Shown here in pieces: positions 33,343 to 41,947 of a stretch of 64,000 bases of DNA. Numbering within the stretch: the first letter of the stretch is position 1; each line of letters opens with the position of its first letter. A program made the position numbers and the translations under genes. The DNA is taken from contig CBDFNN010000004.1 in NCBI GenBank assembly GCA_965250215.1, forward strand, positions 124,001 to 188,000, in the 5' to 3' direction. The notes under the pieces are model-generated. The model was not told the origin of the DNA. It worked only from the letters and a program-made list of their open reading frames with translations, and ran no database searches. This stretch comes from CBDFNN01 sp965250215. GTDB taxonomy: Bacteria; Bacteroidota; Rhodothermia; Rhodothermales; DATKEJ01.

Positions 33343-36165
33343 ATGGATCGATTCGTCAACCGTCACATCGGGCCCTCGTCATCTGACAAGGCCAAAATGC
33401 TCAGTAAAATCGGCCTCTCGTCGATGGAGGAGCTTATTTCCAAAACCGTTCCTCCTAACATCCGCTTGAATCAGGATCTCGATATTCCCGTCGCGATCAC
33501 AGAAGACGAGCACTTGAAGAAGGCTTCCGATCTCGCCCAAATAAATGAGGTCTTCACTTCCTACATCGGAGCGGGCTACAACGACACGATCACTCCTCCG
33601 GTTATTCTTCGGAATATCCTCGAGAATCCGGGATGGTATACGCAGTACACACCCTACCAAGCTGAGATTGCGCAAGGTCGGCTTGAGGCACTGCTCAACT
33701 ACCAGACCATGGTAATCGATCTGACAGCTCTTCCGATAGCTAACGCTTCCCTCTTGGACGAGGCAACGGCTGCCGCCGAAGCTATGTCCATGATGTATGC
33801 GGAATCACGGCAAAAGAAGAAGACGCTTTTTGTGGCAGCCGATTGCCACCCTCAAACGATTTCCGTTCTCAAGACGCGAGCCATGCCCCATGGCATCAAG
33901 CTGCAGATTGGCGATCCTTTTTCTTTTGAACTCACCGACGATAGCTTCGGTGTAATCCTGCAATACCCGTCGACGACTGGAAGCATTCACGACTTCACCG
34001 AGCTCTGCACGAGTGCTCACGATGCAGGCGCCCTTGTCGCCATTGCAGCCGACATCCTAAGTCTCGCGATTCTCGTTGCACCGGGGGAATTTGGAGCCGA
34101 TATTGCCTTTGGTAGCACGCAACGATTTGGTGTCCCCCTCGGCTATGGCGGACCGCATGCCGCTTACCTTGCGACGACAGAAAAATTCAAGCGGAAAATG
34201 CCTGGAAGAATCATCGGTTTGTCCGAGGATTCAAACGGAAAACCGGCTCTAAGAATGGCGCTCCAAACGAGGGAGCAACACATTAGAAGAGAGAAAGCAA
34301 CCTCAAACATTTGCACGGCCCAAGTTCTACTAGCGATCATCGCTGGGATGTATGCGGTCTATCATGGAAAGGAGGGAATCGTTGCTATAGCGGAACGTGT
34401 GCATAGTCTGACGAACTCACTCGCAAAGTCGCTCGTGGCTGCTGGTTTTGAAGTTGAAAGCGAAGAAGTGTTCGATACGATCAAGGTCAAAGTCTCCGAT
34501 TTAGATGCTATTCGTCAACGAGCCTTGGCCGCTAGAATCAACCTTCGATATTTCGAAGAGGCAGGAATCGGTGTCTCCTTGGACGAGAGAACAAGTCTGG
34601 AAGATGTCTCGACATTAGTCGAGGTCATTTCCGGAAAAAGCGCAGAGATTGTATTTGCTGATTCGCAAATCCCGAAAAGTCTTCGCAGGACCAGCGACTT
34701 TTTCACGCATCCTGTCTTTAGCAAGTATCACTCGGAGACAGAGATGATGCGCTACATGCATCGACTCGAAACGCGAGATCTCTCTCTCAACACCAGCATG
34801 ATCCCGCTCGGATCTTGCACGATGAAGTTGAATGCAGCCGCCGAGATGATACCGGTTACGAATCCAAGTTACGGTCGCATGCACCCTTTCGCACCTGTTG
34901 ATCAAGCCAAGGGATATGCCCAGGTTTTTGATGAGCTAGGAAAATGGCTTGGTGAAATCTCTGGCCTACCTGGAGTTTCCTTGCAACCCAACTCCGGAGC
35001 ACAAGGTGAGTACGCCGGACTTCTCGTGATTCGGGATCACCACTATGCGGCGGGTGACACGCATCGGAATGTTTGCTTGATTCCGAGCTCTGCCCATGGT
35101 ACAAATCCTGCGAGTGCCGTAATGGCCGGCATGAAGGTCGTGATTGTACAATGTGACGACGATGGAAACATCGACGTTCAGGATCTCCGATCAAAAGCCG
35201 AGGTGAACGCCGCCGATCTCTCCTCCCTCATGATCACCTATCCATCAACACATGGAGTGTTTGAGGAGACTATCCAGGAAATCTGCCAGATCATCCACGA
35301 CAATGGCGGACTCGTCTATATGGACGGCGCCAACATGAACGCCCAAGTGGGGCTTTGCCGACCTGGAGATATCGGTGCCGATGTTTGTCACCTAAACCTC
35401 CACAAGACTTTCAGCATTCCTCACGGCGGTGGTGGACCAGGCATGGGACCGATCTGCGTCACAAGCGCCTTAGCTGACTTCCTGCCAAATCACCCACTTG
35501 TTTCGATGGGTGGAGCAAAATCCAAGGGCCCCGTTTCCGCGGCACCTTGGGGAAGCGCCAGCATCTTGCTCATCTCTTGGGGATACATCGCGATGCTCGG
35601 ACGAGAAGGACTTCGAGAGTCCAGCGAAGTCGCGATTTTGAACGCCAACTACATGGCAAGTCGATTGGAAGGTTTCTATGACGTTCTCTACCGTGGAAAA
35701 ACAGGCCGAGTAGCTCACGAATTTATCATAGACTTGAGGCCGATCAAAAAAGAGACTGGAATCTCTGAGGTAGACGTCGCCAAGCGATTGATGGACTATG
35801 GCTACCACGCCCCGACGATGTCTTGGCCGGTACCCGGCACCATGATGATTGAACCGACAGAGTCTGAATCGCTTGAAGAAATGGATCGCTTCTGCGAGGC
35901 GATGATTTCGATTCGAGCTGAGATTGAGGAGATCAAACTCGGCAAGGCCGATTCTGAGAACAATGTGCTAAAGCACTCGCCACACACGGTGGGCATTGTA
36001 ACAGCCAGTAAGTGGGACAGACCATATTCCCGAGAAAAGGCTGCCTTTCCCGGCGAGTTCAGCAAGGAGCATAAATTTTGGCCACATGTTGGCCGAGTTG
36101 ACAATGCCATGGGTGATCGGAATCTTGTCTGTGCTTGTCCTCCAATTGAGGCCTATAGTGAGTAG
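33343..36165 (+). CDS. gcvP: Glycine dehydrogenase (decarboxylating), GcvP
   Basis: 940-residue full-length P-protein of the glycine cleavage system, which decarboxylates glycine and passes the aminomethyl group to lipoyl-GcvH. The two halves of the homodimer-type enzyme are present: FVNRHIGPSSSDKAKML and YTPYQAEIAQGRLEALLNYQ in the first, and PLGSCTMKLNAAAEM, QPNSGAQGEYAGL and the PLP-lysine motif NLHKTFSIPHGGGGPGMGP (Lys about 686) in the second. No gcvT/gcvH is adjacent and no glycine riboswitch was recognised upstream. The stop codon TAG starts a 3-copy AGTGTGG array. Confidence 0.97.
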   Translation: MDRFVNRHIGPSSSDKAKMLSKIGLSSMEELISKTVPPNIRLNQDLDIPVAITEDEHLKKASDLAQINEVFTSYIGAGYNDTITPPVILRNILENPGWYTQYTPYQAEIAQGRLEALLNYQTMVIDLTALPIANASLLDEATAAAEAMSMMYAESRQKKKTLFVAADCHPQTISVLKTRAMPHGIKLQIGDPFSFELTDDSFGVILQYPSTTGSIHDFTELCTSAHDAGALVAIAADILSLAILVAPGEFGADIAFGSTQRFGVPLGYGGPHAAYLATTEKFKRKMPGRIIGLSEDSNGKPALRMALQTREQHIRREKATSNICTAQVLLAIIAGMYAVYHGKEGIVAIAERVHSLTNSLAKSLVAAGFEVESEEVFDTIKVKVSDLDAIRQRALAARINLRYFEEAGIGVSLDERTSLEDVSTLVEVISGKSAEIVFADSQIPKSLRRTSDFFTHPVFSKYHSETEMMRYMHRLETRDLSLNTSMIPLGSCTMKLNAAAEMIPVTNPSYGRMHPFAPVDQAKGYAQVFDELGKWLGEISGLPGVSLQPNSGAQGEYAGLLVIRDHHYAAGDTHRNVCLIPSSAHGTNPASAVMAGMKVVIVQCDDDGNIDVQDLRSKAEVNAADLSSLMITYPSTHGVFEETIQEICQIIHDNGGLVYMDGANMNAQVGLCRPGDIGADVCHLNLHKTFSIPHGGGGPGMGPICVTSALADFLPNHPLVSMGGAKSKGPVSAAPWGSASILLISWGYIAMLGREGLRESSEVAILNANYMASRLEGFYDVLYRGKTGRVAHEFIIDLRPIKKETGISEVDVAKRLMDYGYHAPTMSWPVPGTMMIEPTESESLEEMDRFCEAMISIRAEIEEIKLGKADSENNVLKHSPHTVGIVTASKWDRPYSREKAAFPGEFSKEHKFWPHVGRVDNAMGDRNLVCACPPIEAYSE

Positions 36166-36184
36166 TGTGGAGTGTGGAGTGTGG
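36164..36184. repeat. AGTGTGG x3 tandem array
   Basis: Three perfect 7-bp units beginning at the second base of the gcvP stop codon. Its reverse complement (ACTCCAC permutation) is the unit at 50573-50593. Confidence 0.9.
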
Positions 36185-36188
36185 AGAT

Positions 36189-36569
36189 TTATTTCTTCCT
36201 TCTCTTCAGATCAACTCTTTCCCACATTTTTCGAACTAGAGAGTTCAACATTTTCTTGAGTTCGAGTGCTCGAGAATGAACCAAGGTGAAGTCTTCTTGG
36301 CTCATGTATCTCAACTCTCTAATTAGACGGATCTGGTATTCTAACTCACATGCTGACCCATACGCAATCTGGAAGAAATGGGCCTTGTCTCTTTGCGTTT
36401 TACGACCACACCCTTCCACAATATTCGTGGGAATTGACGTGCTAGACTTCTCGATTTGAGATCGAAGTGTGTACTTCTGATGTGTGGGCATTTTTTCACT
36501 GATCTGGAAAATATCTTTTGTGAGGCCATTGCTGAGATGAAAGACTTTCAATTTATTGTAGTCTTGCAT
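36189..36569 (-). CDS. Four-helix bundle protein (23S rRNA intervening-sequence / S23 family)
   Basis: 126 residues, all helical. The family signature is clear: YNKLKVFHLSNGLTKDIFQISE, QKYTLRSQIEKSSTSIPTNIVEGCGR, FFQIAYGSACELEYQIRLIRELRYMSQEDF. Members were first seen encoded in intervening sequences of 23S rRNA and resemble the Avd accessory protein of diversity-generating retroelements, but most are stand-alone genes of unknown function. Here no reverse transcriptase or rRNA is nearby. It is bracketed by two heptamer arrays (36164-36184 and 36634-36724) and is convergent with gcvP. Confidence 0.93.
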   Translation of the reverse strand: MQDYNKLKVFHLSNGLTKDIFQISEKMPTHQKYTLRSQIEKSSTSIPTNIVEGCGRKTQRDKAHFFQIAYGSACELEYQIRLIRELRYMSQEDFTLVHSRALELKKMLNSLVRKMWERVDLKRRKK

Positions 36570-36633
36570 AGTATGTTTTCACTATAAAGACACCTTCGTA
36601 TCGAAAGTATAACTCGGGTTGTTCAAGGAAGAG

Positions 36634-36724
36634 ACTCCTCACTCCTCACTCCTCACTCCTCACTCCTCACTCCTCACTCCTCACTCCTCACTCCTCACTC
36701 CTCACTCCTCACTCCTCACTCCTC
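36634..36724. repeat. ACTCCTC x13 tandem array
   Basis: Thirteen perfect 7-bp units with no interruption, the longest array in the window. It lies between the four-helix-bundle start (36569) and the queG stop (36734), both on the minus strand, so on the mRNA sense strand it reads GAGGAGT. It is followed by two 13-bp units that overlap queG. Confidence 0.98.
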
Positions 36725-36726
36725 AC

Positions 36727-36752
36727 ATTCCTCCTAACGATTCCTCCTAACG
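36727..36752. repeat. ATTCCTCCTAACG x2 overlapping queG 3' end
   Basis: Two exact 13-bp copies. On the minus strand they read CGTTAGGAGGAAT and encode the last residues and stop of QueG. The CGTTAG word is the same as in the uvrA leader (3964-4008). Confidence 0.9.
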
Positions 36753-37645
36753 ATTCCCACGTTCCGCATGAAGCCCTCGTATTTAGTTCTCTTCACCGGA
36801 TTCCGTCGAAAGATTTCCCTAAAGCCCTCGATTTCCAATTCCTCCCACTGTTCGAGTGTATTCTCAACAATCGCGGGTCTTGCGGTGAACTCCTCCGTTG
36901 TGTGTTGCTTGGAAAATTTATTCCAGGGGCAAACGTCCTGACAGATGTCGCAGCCAAAGATCCAATCGCCGATCTGCCCGGCAAGATCTTTCGAGATGTC
37001 ATCTCCTCGGTGCTCAATTGTGAGATAGGAAATGCACTTGTCTGCCTCGATCTGATAGGGAGCGTCAAGAGCACCGGTCGGGCATGCGTCAATGCATCGG
37101 GTACAACTTCCGCAGTAGTCGGCTATCGGTCCGTCTGGTTCTAGTTCTAGATCGGAAATTATTTCTGCAATGAAGAAAAAAGACCCCGTATCTCTGTTGA
37201 TGAGGTTGGTATTCTTCCCCTGCCATCCAAGACCGCTGTTTTTAGCCCAGGCTTTATCCATCACGGGCGCGGAGTCCACAAAGACACGACCATTCAATTC
37301 GCCGACTTTTTGCTCGATAGAATAGAACAGTTCCTTCAAGCTAGATCGCAGTACGTCGTGGTAGTCATCGCCAAGTGCGTAGATACTGACTTTGCCTTCC
37401 GGCTCCGCTGGACGCTTTTGGTAGTAGTTGCTGGTGAGTGAAATGACGCTCTTTGCCCCTTCGACTAAGATCCTAGGATCTGTTCTTTTGTCAAAGTGAT
37501 TCTCCATCCAAGTCATGGTCCCATGGCGACCTTCGTGCAACCAAGCCTCAAGGTCCCGTGCTTCATTTTCAAGAAAACCAGCTTTGGAAACACCACAAGC
37601 GTCGAAGCCAAGACGCCTCGCCTCATCCTTGATATATTGCTTCAA
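36734..37645 (-). CDS. queG: Epoxyqueuosine reductase QueG
   Basis: 303-residue cobalamin- and iron-sulfur-dependent enzyme for the last step of tRNA queuosine synthesis. Two 4Fe-4S motifs (YCGSCTRCIDACPTGAL and CDICQDVCPWN) and the substrate region DSAPVMDKAWAKNSGLGWQGKN are intact, as are GFDACGVSKAGF at the N-terminus and ISLTSNYY. Length is normal. The C-terminus ends GIVRRNR, whose codons are made of the 13-bp repeat at 36727-36752, so the exact end may vary between strains. Confidence 0.95.
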   Translation of the reverse strand: MKQYIKDEARRLGFDACGVSKAGFLENEARDLEAWLHEGRHGTMTWMENHFDKRTDPRILVEGAKSVISLTSNYYQKRPAEPEGKVSIYALGDDYHDVLRSSLKELFYSIEQKVGELNGRVFVDSAPVMDKAWAKNSGLGWQGKNTNLINRDTGSFFFIAEIISDLELEPDGPIADYCGSCTRCIDACPTGALDAPYQIEADKCISYLTIEHRGDDISKDLAGQIGDWIFGCDICQDVCPWNKFSKQHTTEEFTARPAIVENTLEQWEELEIEGFREIFRRNPVKRTKYEGFMRNVGIVRRNR

Positions 37646-37730
37646 TTCAGCGATGGACTTCGTATTCGGTGACTAACTGGAATACTCCCTCTAAGTAAAC
37701 TACTCCAGCTCCTGCCTTTTGTCTGTAGAC

Positions 37731-39455
37731 CTACAGCTCCCAGAGATTGCTAAATTTACTACGATCGAATTGGTAGAGCCATGCATCTTGCGGAATTTCG
37801 TATTTGAAAAACTCGCTTCGCATTCTGTCGGCCTCCGAGCGATCAACATACTGTCCAATCGTAACTCGATAGACTAGCTTATCTCCAGACCTAGCAGGCA
37901 TGATTTCACAATTATATCCTTCCGATAGATAGTCAGCCATCACGGATCGAGCATCGGTAAAGCTAAGTTCTGAGGCGACAACAATAGACCAGCCCTCGTC
38001 CAGTCTGATGAAATACTCAGGTTCATCGGATTGCTCTTCTAGAGTTGGTTGTACCGAGACTGGTTCGTCTCCCGACTCTACTTGCTTTTCCTTCATGTCC
38101 TCTTCAATTTCGGACTCAGGTATGTGATCCTGGACTACTCCACCTAGCGGACTGTCAGGCTCAGATTCATTTTCGATCTCAGAATCTTCTTGGGCCTTGA
38201 TTTCTTCGCTACCTAGAACGACAGCTATGACTGGACCATCGACCTCTGCCGTGTTCTCCATCTCTTTATCTTCCTCCCTTCCTTTTGGACTCTCCTTCAC
38301 TTTGACAGAATCAACTTCCACCGATCTGACAGCTTCAACATCTGACTCGGTTAGATCCGACAAAGGACCCTCCGTATCAGCGGCGGCCATTTGTGGCTCT
38401 TGTCGTCTACTTTCGATACTCTGAAGATCGTTTTGCGAGATCGCAGCTAAAGCACGTCGTGCATTTTCTAGGGCCACTTCTGCCTGTTGTACAGACAGTA
38501 AAGCAAGTTCGTAGGCTTGCTGAGGATCGGCATTTTCAGGAACGAAATCGTTTTCGGATGACCTAGGGACCGTTCCGGCAAGAACTGGTCTGTCCATTCC
38601 GTGGAGCACAGTAACCTCTGCCTCTTTCATATCCGTTCCTCCTGAGTTCTCAGCAAAGACCTTTACCGTGAAAACTCCTGCGTGTGGGAAAGCATGCAAA
38701 ATAGGATTGCCTTTCTCTACTACACCATCTCCGAAGTCCCAGGTAACGATGACGGGTTGAGACGCCTTCTTGTCGATCTTGGCCAAGAACTCTTCGGCTG
38801 CGTTCGATCGAATTTCCGAGGGGTAAACAATTTTATCGATCTTAGCTCTCCGGGCATACTTAACACCAATATTGGCGATACGAATTCCGCCACCAAGGAA
38901 GCCGAGAATATCAAATCCAGATCCTCCTTCAGAATTGTCTATAGCTATATCGGGGCCAACAAAGTTTGCGTTTACCTCTTGGAAAAAATGAATCTTCGGT
39001 GTTATCGCGAGGGATAGACCTAGACCACCAGATGGTCCGGATCCTGTTTCCTTTCCACCGTAGGTACGATGAAACCCGCCTTGAAGATAAGGTGAGATAC
39101 GTCCCGAAAAGGGAGCATATCTCACCAAAAAACTCGTGGTTGTCAAATCAAGAGGATCAACAATGCGAGCATAGTTTGAGCTCTGAACCGATGCAACAAC
39201 GCCGATCTTTGGGGTAATATGGTAAAGCAAGTCTAGCGCGAAGGCTCTCTTGGTGTTTTCGGTATCCGAGTTAACGGCATCGAGATCACCGCCGTAATAG
39301 CCCACGCCAATTCGCGCACTTAGGTGTAGACCTGGAGCAATCTTATCCACGCCGGGATTGATCGCGATTTGGGCCTGAATTGTTAAGGTGGGTAGCAGAA
39401 AAGTAAGCAGGGTAAGCGTCAGGACCGACGCTTTTAGATGAGAAGCCACTGTCAT
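37731..39455 (-). CDS. Outer-membrane barrel + PKD + SPOR domain protein
   Basis: 574 residues from ATG 39455 (an upstream ATG at 39500 adds 15 residues before the signal peptide). A signal sequence precedes an 8-strand-type barrel (GLHLSARIGVGYYGGDLDAV ... SPYLQGGFHRTYGGKE ... ILGFLGGGIRI), a PKD domain (VIVTWDFGDGVVEKGNPILHAFPHAGVFTV), a long acidic linker rich in Glu/Asp/Ser, and a C-terminal SPOR domain (GWSIVVASELSFTDARSVMADY ... YRVTIGQYVDRSEADRM). SPOR binds denuded septal peptidoglycan. The barrel and PKD are paralogous to the neighbouring OmpA-ended gene, which lies upstream on the same strand beyond a terminator. Confidence 0.88.
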   Translation of the reverse strand: MTVASHLKASVLTLTLLTFLLPTLTIQAQIAINPGVDKIAPGLHLSARIGVGYYGGDLDAVNSDTENTKRAFALDLLYHITPKIGVVASVQSSNYARIVDPLDLTTTSFLVRYAPFSGRISPYLQGGFHRTYGGKETGSGPSGGLGLSLAITPKIHFFQEVNANFVGPDIAIDNSEGGSGFDILGFLGGGIRIANIGVKYARRAKIDKIVYPSEIRSNAAEEFLAKIDKKASQPVIVTWDFGDGVVEKGNPILHAFPHAGVFTVKVFAENSGGTDMKEAEVTVLHGMDRPVLAGTVPRSSENDFVPENADPQQAYELALLSVQQAEVALENARRALAAISQNDLQSIESRRQEPQMAAADTEGPLSDLTESDVEAVRSVEVDSVKVKESPKGREEDKEMENTAEVDGPVIAVVLGSEEIKAQEDSEIENESEPDSPLGGVVQDHIPESEIEEDMKEKQVESGDEPVSVQPTLEEQSDEPEYFIRLDEGWSIVVASELSFTDARSVMADYLSEGYNCEIMPARSGDKLVYRVTIGQYVDRSEADRMRSEFFKYEIPQDAWLYQFDRSKFSNLWEL

Positions 39456-39687
39456 GTTCGATGTTTTGGTTCTTGTGGAAATCCTACACACAGATTTCAA
39501 TAAAGTTTATTTAAACAGAGTAGTGATGCTCCCTTATTTAGCTTGGTCCGGTTTCGGTGTACCATGTTCCGACTCCCGTGCCCCCATGCTCCCGCGCACC
39601 TGACCGTCCAGTTTTCCACGGAGGAAATTGAGCCGAGAAGTCATCGTCGTATTCTTTTCGGGGTCTGCGCGATCTGCTTGCTCTACA

Positions 39688-39723
39688 TAAAAAAAGGCCG
39701 ATCCCAAATGAGACCGGCCTTTT
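39688..39723 (-). terminator. Intrinsic terminator of the ompA-like gene
   Basis: On the minus strand, 17 bp after the ompA-like stop, AAAAGGCCG...CGGCC forms a strong G/C stem extended by A/T pairs around a TCTCATTTGGGA loop, followed by TTTTTTT. It therefore separates the OmpA-type gene from its SPOR paralogue downstream. The plus-strand T-run is four bases, so it could act weakly in both directions. Confidence 0.85.
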
Positions 39724-39740
39724 AAGAAATCATCTAGTGC

Positions 39741-41273
39741 TTATTCGAAGCTATCAACGATTATTGAATCAGCTCTTCGGTTGATTCGACCGTCAACGCC
39801 TTTCGCGCTAAGTGGATCAACACCATTTCCAACTGGCATCAACCTGTTAGGTGAGATACCATTTTCGATGTAGTATTGCTCAACTGCTTTCGCACGCTGC
39901 TCAGATAGCTGTCGAGTTCTTCGCTCACGTCGGTCAGCGTATCCGTCGACTCTAACTAGCATTGGGCAAGCTTTCATCATTGCGATGTTCTCATCTAAAA
40001 GTGCTTTTGCCTCGTCATCAAGCTCAGAACTATTTCGGTCGAAGAAGACAGAGTTCAAATCAGTAATGTCTGAGCATCGGAATGTCTCGACACGAACAGG
40101 GTATGCTTTAGATTCTGAGCCGCCGCAGTTGTTAACCTCGAGATTAACAGAGTAGTCACCTTCGTCAGAGTAGGTATGAGTCGGAGATGCAGCAGTAGAG
40201 GAAGAACCATCACCAAACTGCCAATTGTAGCTCATTGGAGCAGAGCCAGAAACATTAGCTGAGAACTTCACAGCCTCACCAATAATCATGTCAGATGGGT
40301 CAGCCGAGATAGAAACGATCTGAACCGGATCACATGGCTCTTCAACCAATGTGTTCAGCGATTGTGAATCCGTTCCTGCTCTGTTGCCGGCAGTAAATGT
40401 AACAGGATAATTACCTGCTTCCGCAAAAGTATGAGTTACTGTCAGTCCAGTTGCTGTCGTTCCGTCGCCGAAGTCCCATGTATAATCGATAGGCTGGCAA
40501 GCATCGTCGTTGACAACGGCTGTATATGTTGCAGTATCTCCAGCAACCACGTTTGCTGGACCATCGATACTTATTACACGGGCAGGCTCGCAAGCAGCGT
40601 TTAAGCTGAATCGAACACCCGCGCCTAGATAGCCAAGAAGGTCAAAATCCGTCTCGTCATCTTCTACTTCTGGATCTTGGGCATCGAGTGCATCATCAGG
40701 GAAGCCATAGAATCCATTGGTCTCAACATAGATTGAGGCTTTTGGCGTGATTACATAATCAAATCCAAGACCAATGGCGGGGCCGAAAGCTGATCTGTAC
40801 CCAGAATCACCTGAGTTCTCTGTGATATTACCTAAGGAGAGGTTTAGACCACCTCGTAAGTAAGGTGAAAGTCTCTTCGAGGGAAGAATCATCCACTCAA
40901 GCATACCAAATAAAGTATGGCGCTTTGTTGAGGATTCATCTTGGTTTAGAGTATTAACGCCAACCGGATGATCGTCTAGGATTTCTGAGTAGTTACCCAA
41001 GTTATATCCAGCAACAAGGGAAAGCGCAGGAGTGAAGGCATATCCGCCCTCGATACCTAGTGCATAGCTTGCTTCGCTGAATTTCTCGCCGTAAGCCAAA
41101 GCGATGAAGTCTTCTGTCTCGTCGTCGTCACGGTCACCACCATAGGTGGCCAATCCGATTCTAGGACGGATGAAGAAAGATTTATCTGCTCTCTTGCTTT
41201 GAGCATACGCTTCTATGCCAGTGGATAGCACGAGAAGTACGGCCAATAATAGAGAAATACGACTCTTGGTCAT
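39741..41273 (-). CDS. Outer-membrane barrel + two PKD domains + OmpA peptidoglycan-binding domain
   Basis: 510 residues. A signal peptide (ISLLLAVLLVLSTGIEAYA) precedes a barrel (FFIRPRIGLATYGGDRDDDE ... SPYLRGGLNLSLGN ... LLGYLGAGVRFSL), then two PKD domains (YTWDFGDGTTATGLTVTHTFAEAGNYPV; YNWQFGDGSSSTAASPTHTYSDEGDYSV). The C-terminal OmpA domain has VFFDRNSSELDDEAKALLDENIAMM, VRVDGYADRRERRTRQLSEQRAKAVEQYY and GRINRRAD. It is probably an abundant outer-membrane protein tethered to peptidoglycan. It has its own promoter and terminator. Paralogous to the SPOR-ended gene. Confidence 0.93.
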   Translation of the reverse strand: MTKSRISLLLAVLLVLSTGIEAYAQSKRADKSFFIRPRIGLATYGGDRDDDETEDFIALAYGEKFSEASYALGIEGGYAFTPALSLVAGYNLGNYSEILDDHPVGVNTLNQDESSTKRHTLFGMLEWMILPSKRLSPYLRGGLNLSLGNITENSGDSGYRSAFGPAIGLGFDYVITPKASIYVETNGFYGFPDDALDAQDPEVEDDETDFDLLGYLGAGVRFSLNAACEPARVISIDGPANVVAGDTATYTAVVNDDACQPIDYTWDFGDGTTATGLTVTHTFAEAGNYPVTFTAGNRAGTDSQSLNTLVEEPCDPVQIVSISADPSDMIIGEAVKFSANVSGSAPMSYNWQFGDGSSSTAASPTHTYSDEGDYSVNLEVNNCGGSESKAYPVRVETFRCSDITDLNSVFFDRNSSELDDEAKALLDENIAMMKACPMLVRVDGYADRRERRTRQLSEQRAKAVEQYYIENGISPNRLMPVGNGVDPLSAKGVDGRINRRADSIIVDSFE

Positions 41274-41361
41274 GATGTCACCTTATGATGTTTCTTTTGT
41301 CGAATGAGTAGGCATTCCGAACCCGTAAACGGTAAGTGGGTACGGCTCTCAACACGAGCGT

Positions 41362-41389
41362 ATTATAACAAAATGTTGAGGGGAATCAA
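41362..41389 (-). promoter_or_regulatory. Sigma70-like promoter of the ompA-like gene
   Basis: On the minus strand TTGATT (41384-41389) and TATAAT (41362-41367) are separated by 16 bp, about 88 bp before the ATG at 41273. The -10 is a perfect match to the general bacterial consensus. The start site has not been mapped. Bacteroidota often use TTTG/TAnnTTTG instead, so this reading is tentative. Confidence 0.5.
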
Positions 41390-41477
41390 ACAGAATAAGT
41401 CTCCTTTGGGAAACTAAAATGTTCTGCTTCTTCGAGACAGGAGTCGGATAATCCCGAATCCGCACGAAGCCTTAAAG

Positions 41478-41732
41478 CTAAGCTAGAGAATTAACGTGCT
41501 TCTCTAGGCTACTTTTGTAGTTAGAGGCCTTGTTCCTGTGAATCAAGCCCTTGCCTACCAACTTGTCCAGCATACTCTTAATCTCTGTGAGAAGAACAAC
41601 ACCCTTCTCCCTGTTATCTGTGTCTCGGACGGTCTTTATATTGCTTCGAAGACGTGTCAAATGAATACGATTACGCAACCGTCTGCGCTCGGTCTGACGA
41701 ACTCTCTTTTCGGCTGACTTATGATTAGGCAT
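41478..41732 (-). CDS. rpsT: 30S ribosomal protein S20
   Basis: 84 residues, very basic, typical S20 length. MPNHKSAEKRVRQTERRRLRNR is the conserved N-terminal helix that binds 16S rRNA; SNIKTV, LTEIKSMLDKLVGKGLIHRNKASNYKSSL is the conserved C-terminal part. Monocistronic, with a 215-bp divergent gap upstream shared with the RNA methyltransferase. Confidence 0.97.
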   Translation of the reverse strand: MPNHKSAEKRVRQTERRRLRNRIHLTRLRSNIKTVRDTDNREKGVVLLTEIKSMLDKLVGKGLIHRNKASNYKSSLEKHVNSLA

Positions 41733-41820
41733 GAAAAGTTATTTGTTTAAAAAAGTGGTTTTTTCGGAACCAAGAATGTAAGGATTATTCGCTGTAGAAC
41801 CAAGAAAGAATAGAGAGATT

Positions 41821-41923
41821 CAGATATTCTGATTGTCAGATCATCAGATGTTTCGACTGTCCGATGTTCCGATTGTTCGAAATTCCGATATTATGATCGT
41901 CCTAATCGATCTCCCGACATTCT
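41821..41923. repeat. Degenerate GATTGTCAGAT / CCGATGTTCCGAT array
   Basis: About 100 bp of GATT(G)TCAGAT, CATCAGATG, TCGACTGTCCGATG, TTCCGATTG, TTCGAAATTCCGATA words, related to the GATTGTCC unit at 25381 and the TCAGA words at 31274. It fills the upstream region of the RNA methyltransferase gene. Confidence 0.65.
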
Positions 41924-41947
41924 AACCCCTGATCTCCTAGGTATTCT

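Noticed and set aside
36189..36569. Diversity-generating retroelement with Avd
   Set aside because: The four-helix bundle protein resembles Avd, but there is no reverse transcriptase, template repeat or variable-repeat target gene nearby.
36634..36752. CRISPR array
   Set aside because: Units are 7 and 13 bp with no unique spacers and there are no cas genes in the window.
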